64,000 nucleotides of DNA from Hallerella sp964397425 (lineage in GTDB: Bacteria; Fibrobacterota; Fibrobacteria; Fibrobacterales; Fibrobacteraceae): contig CAYNID010000007.1 in assembly GCA_964397425.1 (NCBI GenBank), forward strand, positions 34,094 through 98,093, written 5' to 3'. Both the position numbers and the translations under genes were made by a program. Below, in pieces: positions 36,124 through 44,918 of the stretch. The notes below the pieces were generated by a model. The model saw only the letters and a list, made by a program, of their open reading frames with translations. It was not told where the DNA came from and did not search any database. Positions within the stretch are counted from its first letter, which is position 1. Each line of letters starts with the position of its first letter.

Positions 36124-38244
36124 ATGCAATTAAATACGACGAATCAGAATACAGGCACCTCTGCGGGTGAAGACGAAATCGACTTGTTGGAACTTTTGGA
36201 TGTGTTGCTTTCAAAGTGGCCCATTCTTTTGGCTTTTGTATTTGTAGCGACTGTCGCCGGGGTTTTCGTAGTAAATTACATGCGCCCCCTTTACAGCAGT
36301 GATGCTCTGTTGCAGGTGAATCAAGGGGGAAATTCGGCGGGACTCGCTTTGGGTGACATGGGAGCGATTCTCGATGTGGCGTCTCCGGCGGATGCCGAAA
36401 TCCAGCTTATCCAAAGCCGCCGGGTTTTAGACGAAGTCGTGCAAAAAGAGCACCTGGCTTATTCGGCGACTCCGGTCGCGTTGGGGGCTCGCCTTTTGCA
36501 CGAAGAAGGGCGCGTTGACGTGGGCCTTTTGCACTTGCCGCAAATTTATGAACCCGATGCGAAATGGTTCCTGGTGGCGACGGGGGAATCCTCCTTCCGC
36601 ATTGTTGACCCGCGGGAAAAGACCGTTTTGGAAGGGAAGGTGGGAGACACTTACCGGGTTCCGATTTCGGACGATACGCTTTCCATTTGTATTTTGCAGA
36701 TGGTCGCCACTCCCGAAGAAAAATTTTTGTTGAGAGAACTGGATCCTCGCTTGGCGTTGGACGGCTTGAGGAGTACGTTGACGGTCGTGGAGCAAGGGAA
36801 GAAAACGGGCGTCATCCAAATTCAGATGGTTCACCGTTATGCGGACAGGGCTGCAGAAATTTTAAACACCATCGCGGATATTTATGTGCGTCAAAATGTC
36901 GAAGCGCGCAGCGAAGAGGCGACGAAAACGCTTGCATTCTTGGAAAAGCAGCTTCCGGGGGTCAAGGCGAAGCTCGATTCTTCGGAACAGGTTCTTTCGG
37001 CTTATCGCAAAGATGAAGGTTCCATTGATTTGACCGGGGAAGCGCGCAACGCGCTCGAAAAACGTCTTGAATTGGAAAAGCAGCTTTTGGAATTGCAGCA
37101 GCAATACGAAGAGAGGACCAGGCTTTTCAAAGAAGACCATCCGACGGTTCTCGCGCTGAAAAAGCAGCAGCTTCAAGTGAAACGCGAAATTGTCAAGCTC
37201 GGTGAAGAAACCAAGGATTTGCCCTACAAACAGCAGGAAATTCTCCGTTTGCAGGGAGATGTCCAGGTGAACAATTCCATTTACACCAATATGCTGAACA
37301 ACATCCAGCAGCTTCGCGTTGTGCAGGCGGGTGAAGTTGGCAATGCCCGGATTGTGGACCGCGCTCGGATTGAAATGAAGCCTGTGAAACCGCGCCGCAA
37401 GGTTATCCTTTTGGGATTTGTCGCGGGAGGATTCGTGTTGGGAGCCGCCTTTGTGCTTGTTTCCCGGATGATCATGTCGCGCGGAATCCGATCTTCGCGG
37501 GATGTGGAGAGGGAAACGGGTGTGAGCGTTTTCGCCAAAGTTCCCGAAACACGTTTGTCTTTCAAGGGACAGAAATTTTCATTGGTGGAAGAGGACAGTG
37601 GCGATTTGGCGTGTGAAGCGCTCCGTACGCTGCGGACTTCGTTAGACTTTTCCATGGAAAATGCGAAAGTCTTGTTGGTGACAGGGCTTTCCGCCCATGC
37701 TGGAAAATCGTTCGTCGCCAAAAATCTGGCTTCGCTTTACGCGCTCAATGGAAAAAAAGTTTTGCTCGTGGATACTGATTTCAGGGCGAGCCATTTGTCG
37801 CACCGGGGACGTAAAAATGGCCTTTCGGACTTTTTGCTTGGAAAAATTTCTCTGGAAGACGCGTTGGAACATGTTGGCGAAAATCTCGATTTGCTCGGGG
37901 CGGGAGACCGAGTCTCTTCTCCGTCCGAAATGATATCGTCTTCGCTTTTTGAACAATTGATTTCTGACATGCGTCAAAAGTATGATTTGATCATCTTGGA
38001 TTCCGCTCCGATGCTGGTCGTCGCCGATGCCCAAATAGCTTGCCGTTATGCGGATTTCTCGCTTTTGGTCTTGCGTTATGCGAAAGATTCCTTGGAACAG
38101 CTCCAAGAAGCGCTTTCCGTTCTTGACAAAACGAAAATCGAAAAGAAGGCGCTGGTCTTTAACCGCTGCGTTCGGGAAGGACATCTTTCGTATGGTTACG
38201 GTTACGGCTACGGTTATGGAAAATCCCGGTATGGGAAATCCTAA
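36124..38244 (+). CDS. wzc: Wzc-like polysaccharide co-polymerase / tyrosine autokinase
   Basis: 706 residues. The first TM helix is near residues 36-55 (LLAFVFVATVAGVFVV) with a Wzz domain after it. Long periplasmic coiled coil near 255-400, second TM near 422-445 (VILLGFVAGGFVLGAAFVLV), then a cytoplasmic BY-kinase. Walker A is in GLSAHAGKSF, Walker A' in VLLVDTDFR, and a Tyr/Gly tail (YGYGYGYGYG) ends the protein as the autophosphorylation cluster. Such kinases set chain length and gate export of capsule or exopolysaccharide with Wza, here at 1240. The phosphatase partner (Wzb) is not seen in the window. Confidence 0.93.
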   Translation: MQLNTTNQNTGTSAGEDEIDLLELLDVLLSKWPILLAFVFVATVAGVFVVNYMRPLYSSDALLQVNQGGNSAGLALGDMGAILDVASPADAEIQLIQSRRVLDEVVQKEHLAYSATPVALGARLLHEEGRVDVGLLHLPQIYEPDAKWFLVATGESSFRIVDPREKTVLEGKVGDTYRVPISDDTLSICILQMVATPEEKFLLRELDPRLALDGLRSTLTVVEQGKKTGVIQIQMVHRYADRAAEILNTIADIYVRQNVEARSEEATKTLAFLEKQLPGVKAKLDSSEQVLSAYRKDEGSIDLTGEARNALEKRLELEKQLLELQQQYEERTRLFKEDHPTVLALKKQQLQVKREIVKLGEETKDLPYKQQEILRLQGDVQVNNSIYTNMLNNIQQLRVVQAGEVGNARIVDRARIEMKPVKPRRKVILLGFVAGGFVLGAAFVLVSRMIMSRGIRSSRDVERETGVSVFAKVPETRLSFKGQKFSLVEEDSGDLACEALRTLRTSLDFSMENAKVLLVTGLSAHAGKSFVAKNLASLYALNGKKVLLVDTDFRASHLSHRGRKNGLSDFLLGKISLEDALEHVGENLDLLGAGDRVSSPSEMISSSLFEQLISDMRQKYDLIILDSAPMLVVADAQIACRYADFSLLVLRYAKDSLEQLQEALSVLDKTKIEKKALVFNRCVREGHLSYGYGYGYGYGKSRYGKS

Positions 38245-38261
38245 CCGGATTCTTTTTGTAC

Positions 38262-39008
38262 ATGCGCCGTTTATTGTATATTTTCGGAATTTTCCTGCTC
38301 GCTTGTCCGCCGCTTTTTTCGCGGTCTCCCGACAAGAATATTCCGCAACATTATGATTTTTCCCATGCGAAAAAACAGATGGACCGTATTTATTACGGGG
38401 ATTTGATGGTGACCGTTTATTGCGGCTGCCGATATGAAAGTAATCGCAAACCGAACGGGATTGACTTTGATGGTTGCGGATTTCGTCCGCGGAAAAACGC
38501 GAAACGGGCGTCTCGAATTGAGTGGGAGCATGTTGTGACTGCGCACAATATGGGACTTTCCCGGAAATGCTGGCACAAGGAAGGTTCTCGCAGCGCCCGT
38601 AAAAATTGTGAAGAGACGGATCCGGAATTCGCCCTGATGGAAGGCGATTTGCATAATTTGCTGCCGAGCATCGGCGAGGTCAACGGGGACAGGAGCAATT
38701 TCATGTTTTCGCAATGGACAAATGCGCCGGAGCCGGTTTATGGAAAGTGCCTTTCTGTCGTCGATTTTAAAAATCGCAAGTTCCAGCCGCGGCCAGAAGT
38801 GCGGGGCATGCTCGCCCGGATTTCATTTTACATGGAAAAAACTTATGGCATTTCGCTTTCCCGCGAACGCCGCCGTTTATTAGAAATTTGGGATAAGCAA
38901 TATCCGGTGGACCGTCTTGAATGTGAACGCGACAACCGGATATTCAAAGTGCAGGGAGACCGGAATCCTTTTGTCTATGAGCGTTGCCGCGCAGTGGGAT
39001 TGATATGA
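38262..39008 (+). CDS. endA: Endonuclease I family nuclease, exported
   Basis: 248 residues from the ATG giving MRRLLYIFGIFLLACPPLF, a signal peptide. The EndA/Vvn family fold is shown by VYCGCRYESN, RIEWEHVVTA with the catalytic His, and DLHNLLPSIGEVNGDRSNF with the metal-binding Asn/His. Several Cys pairs suggest disulfides. Members are periplasmic or secreted non-specific nucleases for extracellular DNA or defence. It starts 17 bases after wzc and its stop overlaps the mfd start (ATGA). Confidence 0.92.
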   Translation: MRRLLYIFGIFLLACPPLFSRSPDKNIPQHYDFSHAKKQMDRIYYGDLMVTVYCGCRYESNRKPNGIDFDGCGFRPRKNAKRASRIEWEHVVTAHNMGLSRKCWHKEGSRSARKNCEETDPEFALMEGDLHNLLPSIGEVNGDRSNFMFSQWTNAPEPVYGKCLSVVDFKNRKFQPRPEVRGMLARISFYMEKTYGISLSRERRRLLEIWDKQYPVDRLECERDNRIFKVQGDRNPFVYERCRAVGLI

Positions 39009-42000
39009 ATACGTTGAGCTTTCCCGAATTTCTGTCTTCGAAAAATCTGGGTGACTTTTCTGCCTTCGCCGAGCGCCGTTCTGGCATTTTGCATGTCGAA
39101 GGGCTTTCGCCCGCGGCATCCGCGCTGATGGTGGCGGACCGGTTTTGCGCCTATCCGCAAAGCATTTTGGTGGTTGTCGAAGATTACCGCGCCGGGGAGA
39201 CGTGGCTGCAAAATTTGCAAAGTCTTTGCGGCGAAAAGAATGTCTTTTTTTTCCCATCGCTTGGGCTGAAACCTTATGAAGCGAAACGCCCATTCGACGG
39301 CATTCTCGAAGAACGGCTCAAATTTTTCAAGGCGTCATGCTCCAAGCGCCCGTTTATCACGGTGTGCCCGGTGGATTCTTTGCTGTTGCGCTTGCCGTCA
39401 CCGGATTTTTTGGAAAAGAAAAAACTGGTATTTCGGAAAGGCGATGTGGTTGATCCGCGTTCACTGCGGAAAAAACTTTCCGATTTGGGATTTGTGGAAC
39501 AGCCCGTCGTCAGTGCCGTCGGCGAGTTTTCTATCCGCGGCTGCATTGTCGATGTCAATCTTTTCATGAACGATCATCCGGTGCGCCTGGAATTTTTTGG
39601 CGATGAAATTGAAAGTATCCGCTCTTTCGACATTTTTTCTCAGCGTTCGATAGAATCCTTGGATTCCATTGAAATTTATCCCCACGGCGAATTGACGCTT
39701 TCCCTTGAAGAAGACGCTCGAATTCCGGAAGATGGAGAAGATTACATTTGGTGGCGGCGCCCGGAATTTCAAGATTTGACTTCGACCGTGTTGGACTTTC
39801 TGCCCGGTGCGGCGATTGCGTTCGACAAGCTTTCGTTTGTTGAAGAACTTTCTGGAAAGTGGCTTGCGTCTGCGGTCAAGGCTTACGAAAAAGTTCTGCC
39901 GCTTCAAAGGGAAGTGGCAGCGCCGTCTTCGCTCTGGTGCCGATTTGACGATTTCCGCGAAGAGTTTTCAAAGCGCGTCCGCGTGGATTTTACCCAAGTC
40001 CGGATGGATTCTCCGGAATGGATTTCCATTCCAATCCAAAAGCAGACAAAAGGGGCGTTGGGAACAAGCGCGCTGGTGCATGAAATGGAAGAATTTCAGG
40101 CGCGCGGCGGTGAAATTTATCTGGTCGCCCATTCGGAAGGCAGCGCCGGGCGTTTGCGCCATCTGTTTGATGGCGCACCTGTAGCGGGGATTCTCATCGG
40201 CGATTTATCGGACGGATTTTGGTCCGAAGCAGAAGGGTTGGCGCTCCTCACGGAATCGGAAATTTTCAACCGTTCGGGAAAGCCGCGCCGCAAACATTCT
40301 GTGGCGGGGTCTATTTCGGACGCGCTCCTTGTGGAGTCTTTAAACCGCGGCGATTACGTTGTACATGAAGATCATGGCGTTGGCCGTTACATGGGGCTTG
40401 TCCGCGAAAAAATCGGCGGAGGACTCGTCGACTGCATTTTGCTTGAATACGCGGGCGGAGACCGTCTCAAATTTCCCGTTTCGGATTTGCGGAAAATCGA
40501 AAGATTGCCGCGAACGGAAGAGGAGGCGAAACCGGAACTCGCCCGATTGGGCAGCAAAACGTGGGAACATCTCAAGGAACGCGTCAAAAAACGTGTCGTG
40601 AAAATTGCCCGCGAACTGGTGCAGCTTTACGCCAAACGTGAGCTGGTCGAAGGATTCGCCTTTCCTCCAGATTCCCGTATGCAAAAAGAATTTGAATCCG
40701 CTTTCGAATATGAGCCGACTCCGGATCAGGTTCGGGCGACTGCCGAAATCAAAGGGGACATGGAAAATACCCGTCCCATGGACCGCCTCGTTTGCGGAGA
40801 CGTTGGATTTGGAAAAACGGAAGTCGCCATGCGGGCGGCGTTCAAGTGCGTTTATTCGAAAAAGCAGGTTGCCGTTTTGGTTCCGACGACGATTTTGGCT
40901 GCCCAGCATTACGAAACGTTCCGCGAGCGGTTCGCCGCGTTTCCGGTGAACATCGCCCTGGTGAACCGCTACAAGACGGCTTCCGAAAAGAAGAAAATTT
41001 TCTCGGACGTTTCGGAGGGAAAATTCGACATTGTCGTCGGTACCCATGCGATTCTTTCGAATCAAAATTCTTTCAAGGATCTGGGACTTCTCATCATTGA
41101 CGAAGAGCAGAAGTTTGGGGTAAAGCAAAAGGAACGCCTGCGCGAATTGCGCTTGACTGTGGATACGCTCAGCATGAGCGCGACGCCGATTCCGCGGTCG
41201 CTGCACCTGTCGCTCACCGGAGTCCGCGACATTTCCCTCATCAATACGCCGCCGATGAACCGCTTGCCCGTAGAAACGAAAATTCTCAAGCGCGACGATG
41301 CGGTTCTCCGCAACGCCATCCAAAATGAACTTTTGCGAGGCGGTCAGGTTTTTGTCGTGAACGATAGGGTCCAGTCCATAGAACACTTGGCGGAAGATAT
41401 TGAAGCGATGGTTCCCGATGCTCGGATTGCCGTGGCGCACGGACAAATGGAAGATCGCGATTTGGAACGCGTGATGGAAGCTTTCCTCAAACGCGACTTC
41501 GACATTCTCGTGAGTACGAGCATCATTGAAAGCGGAATCGACGTGCCCAATGCGAATACGATAATCATTATGAACGCGCACCATTTTGGCATCAGCCAGC
41601 TTTATCAGATGCGCGGTCGCGTGGGACGTTCGGACGTGTTGGCTTACGCTTACCTTGTCATTCCGAAGAGTGAAAACATTTCTTCGGAGTCGACGAAGCG
41701 GTTACAGGCGTTGGAACAGTTTACGGATTTGGGCAGCGGATACCAGCTTGCGATGCGGGATTTGGAAATCCGCGGCGCGGGAAACCTGCTGGGATCGGAA
41801 CAGCACGGATTTATCGCTGAAGTGGGCTTTGAAACGTATGTGCGCCTTGTCCGTGAAGCGGTTGAAGAATTGCGAGGCGGTGGAAGCGCAAAGAAGATTC
41901 AACCCCGCGTGGAACTTCCTGTCGACGCGTTCATCCCGGAAACTTATATCACGGACGGGCTTTCCCGCATTTCGATTTACCAACGTTTGGCGCGCGCTTC

Positions 42001-42352
42001 GCGCGTTGAAGATTTGTCAGCCATGCGCGGGGAACTTCTCGACAGGTTCGGTCCTGTTCCGTTGCCGGTTGACCGCCTGCTTTTGATGACGGAAATTTCC
42101 CTCGTGGCCAGCCAACTCCGGATTCAGGGATTGGAAGTGCGCCGGGGAACGCTTGTCTTCACCTTTGTGGAATTTCCGCCGCCCGATCCGAAAATGCTTG
42201 CGGAAATGGCAGCCGTGTCCCCTTATGGAATGCGTTATGTCGGCAATTCACCGCTCCAAGGCGTTGTTGAAATGGGACGGAATTTGACGGATTCCCTTGC
42301 CGCCGACGCTGCGCTGAACCTTTTCCGCGCCTTCGCGAAAGTTCTTCGATAG
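39005..42352 (+). CDS. mfd: Transcription-repair coupling factor Mfd
   Basis: 1115 residues. The start is taken at the ATG overlapping the endA stop. UvrB-like N-terminal domains (1-340), the RNA polymerase-interacting domain near 440-510 (GDYVVHEDHGVGRYMGL) and the RecG-like translocase (560-920) follow in order. Walker A GDVGFGKTEVAMRA and the DEEQ box are visible. The C-terminal TRCF domain is near 970-1080. Mfd removes stalled RNA polymerase at lesions and recruits UvrA. Coupled to endA by ATGA. Confidence 0.97.
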   Translation: MNTLSFPEFLSSKNLGDFSAFAERRSGILHVEGLSPAASALMVADRFCAYPQSILVVVEDYRAGETWLQNLQSLCGEKNVFFFPSLGLKPYEAKRPFDGILEERLKFFKASCSKRPFITVCPVDSLLLRLPSPDFLEKKKLVFRKGDVVDPRSLRKKLSDLGFVEQPVVSAVGEFSIRGCIVDVNLFMNDHPVRLEFFGDEIESIRSFDIFSQRSIESLDSIEIYPHGELTLSLEEDARIPEDGEDYIWWRRPEFQDLTSTVLDFLPGAAIAFDKLSFVEELSGKWLASAVKAYEKVLPLQREVAAPSSLWCRFDDFREEFSKRVRVDFTQVRMDSPEWISIPIQKQTKGALGTSALVHEMEEFQARGGEIYLVAHSEGSAGRLRHLFDGAPVAGILIGDLSDGFWSEAEGLALLTESEIFNRSGKPRRKHSVAGSISDALLVESLNRGDYVVHEDHGVGRYMGLVREKIGGGLVDCILLEYAGGDRLKFPVSDLRKIERLPRTEEEAKPELARLGSKTWEHLKERVKKRVVKIARELVQLYAKRELVEGFAFPPDSRMQKEFESAFEYEPTPDQVRATAEIKGDMENTRPMDRLVCGDVGFGKTEVAMRAAFKCVYSKKQVAVLVPTTILAAQHYETFRERFAAFPVNIALVNRYKTASEKKKIFSDVSEGKFDIVVGTHAILSNQNSFKDLGLLIIDEEQKFGVKQKERLRELRLTVDTLSMSATPIPRSLHLSLTGVRDISLINTPPMNRLPVETKILKRDDAVLRNAIQNELLRGGQVFVVNDRVQSIEHLAEDIEAMVPDARIAVAHGQMEDRDLERVMEAFLKRDFDILVSTSIIESGIDVPNANTIIIMNAHHFGISQLYQMRGRVGRSDVLAYAYLVIPKSENISSESTKRLQALEQFTDLGSGYQLAMRDLEIRGAGNLLGSEQHGFIAEVGFETYVRLVREAVEELRGGGSAKKIQPRVELPVDAFIPETYITDGLSRISIYQRLARASRVEDLSAMRGELLDRFGPVPLPVDRLLLMTEISLVASQLRIQGLEVRRGTLVFTFVEFPPPDPKMLAEMAAVSPYGMRYVGNSPLQGVVEMGRNLTDSLAADAALNLFRAFAKVLR

Positions 42353-42479
42353 AAGATTTTCTACGGATAGTTGAAAAGGGAAAGTCCGCCCCGCGGAAAA
42401 CAAGCCCCGATTTCGCTTTCGCTTTTAAGTTAAAACAGGATTTTTTTAAATTGTCCAAAAAAAATAAAGGATTTTGAAA

Positions 42480-44909
42480 ATGAAAGTTTCGTTGAATTGG
42501 CTCTGCCGTCACGTATCCCTTCCGGAATCTGCCGAAGAAGTGGCGAAGGCTTTGACTTCGATTGGCTTGGAAGTGGAGGGAATGGAAGAACCGGCGAAAC
42601 AGTACGAAAAGCTTGTCGTGGCGAAGGTCTTGTCCTGTGAACCTCACCCGGACAGCGATCATTTGCATGTCACGACTGTTGACGACGGGACGCAAACGTT
42701 GCAAGTCGTTTGCGGTGCGCCGAATGTCGCGGCTGGGCAAACCGTTGTCCTTGCTCCGATTGGCGCGGAACTTCCGCTTCCCGATGGCAAAACGCTCAAA
42801 ATGAAAAAATCCAAAATCCGCGGAGTGGAAAGTTTCGGCATGATCTGTGCCGAAGATGAAATCGGACTTTCCGATGACCACGGCGGAATCATGGTGCTAG
42901 ACGACTCCATCGCCGCAGGAACGCCTTTTGTCTCGCTCGGCCTTTATGATGCGACTTTTGAATTGAATGTGACTCCGAATCGTCCTGATGCCCTTTCTCA
43001 TCGGGGGGTGGCCCGCGAACTCGCCGCCAAGTTCAACCGTCCGTTGAATCCGGTGACTTTTGAATTGCGGGAAGAGGCCTCGAAGACGTCTGCGTCGGTC
43101 ATCAAACTTTCTGTGGAACCGGGTGCCGGCTGTTCCCGTTATGTGGGCCGCGTCATCGAAGACGTTAAAGTCGGTCCTTCTCCGAAGTGGCTCTCCCGCC
43201 TGCTCAAATCGGTCGGCATGAACAGTGTGAACAACGTTGTCGATGTGACCAATTTCATTTTGATGGATATCGGACAACCGCTTCACAGTTTTGACATGGC
43301 GAAGCTTTCGGGCGCGGAAGTTGTCGTTCGCAAGGCGCGTCCGGGTGAAAAAATTGAAACCCTCGATCATAAAGAACACGAACTTTCTTCCAACGACTTG
43401 GTCATTTGCGATGGCGACAAGCCCTCTTGTGTTGCTGGCGTGATGGGTGGCGTGGAAAGTGAAATTTCCGAGACGACTTCAAACGTGTTTTTGGAAAGCG
43501 CCTGGTTCAATCCGACAGTTGTCCGCAAGCAGGCGCACCGCCTTTGTACGTCGACGGATTCCAGTTTCCGTTTTGAACGGGGAATCGATTATTCGATGCA
43601 ATCTCTGGCGGATGATTACGCCTGCGCCCTCATCCAGGAAGTGGCGGGCGGTCGCATTTTGAAAGGAAGTGTCGAATACACGGGCGAAGATCACCAGACA
43701 GAACCGTTCGTGGTGAACCTCCGGGCTTCGCGGGTCGAAAAAGTTTTGGGCATCCGCATTTCCGAAGAAGAAATCATCCGTTATCTCACGGGCATTGGCC
43801 TTGAACATTTGGGAGGAATGTCTTTTCAAATTCCGCCCTTCCGTCCGGACTTAGAACGCGAAGTGGATTTGATCGAAGAAGTGGCGCGTCTTGTCGGCTT
43901 TGACAACATTCCCTACGATGTTCCCGCGTTTAAAATTTGCCCGAACGATCTCCCGGCAGACGAAGTCCTCGGACGGAAAATCCGCTATGCGCTTTCTGCG
44001 CTGGGACTTCACGAATGCGTCTCTTTGCGCTTTACGAGTGCCGCCGCTACGAAAGCGGTTTTTGGCGAACCGTCTGAAGATCCGCGTTCGCGCCCGGCGA
44101 AACTTTTGAATCCGCTTTCCGAAGAATTGGGATGTGTTCCCACATCGTTAATTCCCATTTTGCTCAAGTCTGTCGCGGACAATGAAAAGAACCGTCCTGG
44201 TTTTGTCCGCCTTTTTGAAAATGGCAAAGCGCAATTCCAGAATGCGGAACGAGCCGATATCCGGGATTCGGGATTCACGGAAAAATCCATCCTCTGTGCG
44301 GTCATTGCCGGGCATTGGAAAATGGAAGCCCTCGACAGCAAACCCCGCGAAGTGGAATTTGCGGACATCCGCGGTCTTGCCGTTTCGCTTTTCAAACGCT
44401 TGGGCATTTCTGTGGAAGTTCGCCCGGCGGAAACTCCCGAAAAGTTTTTGCATCCCGGCAAGCAAGCCGTTTTGGCCTGCGGCGACACCGTTTTCGGTTC
44501 AATTGGAATGGTCCATCCCTCGGTGTTGAAGGCGTTCGACATCGGTTATGAAACAGCCCTATTCGAAGTGGATTTGGAAAAAGTCCTGAAGGCCGGCGAA
44601 AACCGCGTCCTCTTCAAGCCGTTCAGCCGCCAAGTCTTTATGACTCGAGACGTGTCCATCATGGTGCCGGAGCGCATGACGAATGAAACGGTTCTTGAAA
44701 AATTCAATGCGTTCAAAGTCAAGAATCTGGTCCGCGTGGAACTCAAAAGCGTTTACCAGGGCATGGGAGTCGCTCCCGGTCAAAAGAACATGGTTTACAC
44801 ATTCGTTTATCAGTCCATGACGGAAACGCTCACAGACGAAACGGTGAACAAGGCGCACGACAAGCTCCGTGAAAAGCTCTCCGCCGATACGGAAATCTCT
44901 CTTCGCTAG
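42480..44909 (+). CDS. pheT: Phenylalanyl-tRNA synthetase beta subunit
   Basis: 809 residues from ATG MKVSLNWLCRHVSLPESAEE. N-terminal EMAP-type tRNA-binding domain (about 40-150), B3/B4 editing domain (SRYVGRVIEDV), B5, and a C-terminal FDX-ACB domain (about 715-809, FSRQVFMTRDVSIMVPE). It charges tRNA-Phe as an (alpha-beta)2 enzyme. pheS is not adjacent here, unlike in many bacteria where pheST is an operon. dnaX follows nine bases after the stop. Confidence 0.97.
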   Translation: MKVSLNWLCRHVSLPESAEEVAKALTSIGLEVEGMEEPAKQYEKLVVAKVLSCEPHPDSDHLHVTTVDDGTQTLQVVCGAPNVAAGQTVVLAPIGAELPLPDGKTLKMKKSKIRGVESFGMICAEDEIGLSDDHGGIMVLDDSIAAGTPFVSLGLYDATFELNVTPNRPDALSHRGVARELAAKFNRPLNPVTFELREEASKTSASVIKLSVEPGAGCSRYVGRVIEDVKVGPSPKWLSRLLKSVGMNSVNNVVDVTNFILMDIGQPLHSFDMAKLSGAEVVVRKARPGEKIETLDHKEHELSSNDLVICDGDKPSCVAGVMGGVESEISETTSNVFLESAWFNPTVVRKQAHRLCTSTDSSFRFERGIDYSMQSLADDYACALIQEVAGGRILKGSVEYTGEDHQTEPFVVNLRASRVEKVLGIRISEEEIIRYLTGIGLEHLGGMSFQIPPFRPDLEREVDLIEEVARLVGFDNIPYDVPAFKICPNDLPADEVLGRKIRYALSALGLHECVSLRFTSAAATKAVFGEPSEDPRSRPAKLLNPLSEELGCVPTSLIPILLKSVADNEKNRPGFVRLFENGKAQFQNAERADIRDSGFTEKSILCAVIAGHWKMEALDSKPREVEFADIRGLAVSLFKRLGISVEVRPAETPEKFLHPGKQAVLACGDTVFGSIGMVHPSVLKAFDIGYETALFEVDLEKVLKAGENRVLFKPFSRQVFMTRDVSIMVPERMTNETVLEKFNAFKVKNLVRVELKSVYQGMGVAPGQKNMVYTFVYQSMTETLTDETVNKAHDKLREKLSADTEISLR

Positions 44910-44918
44910 GAAGTTCTT

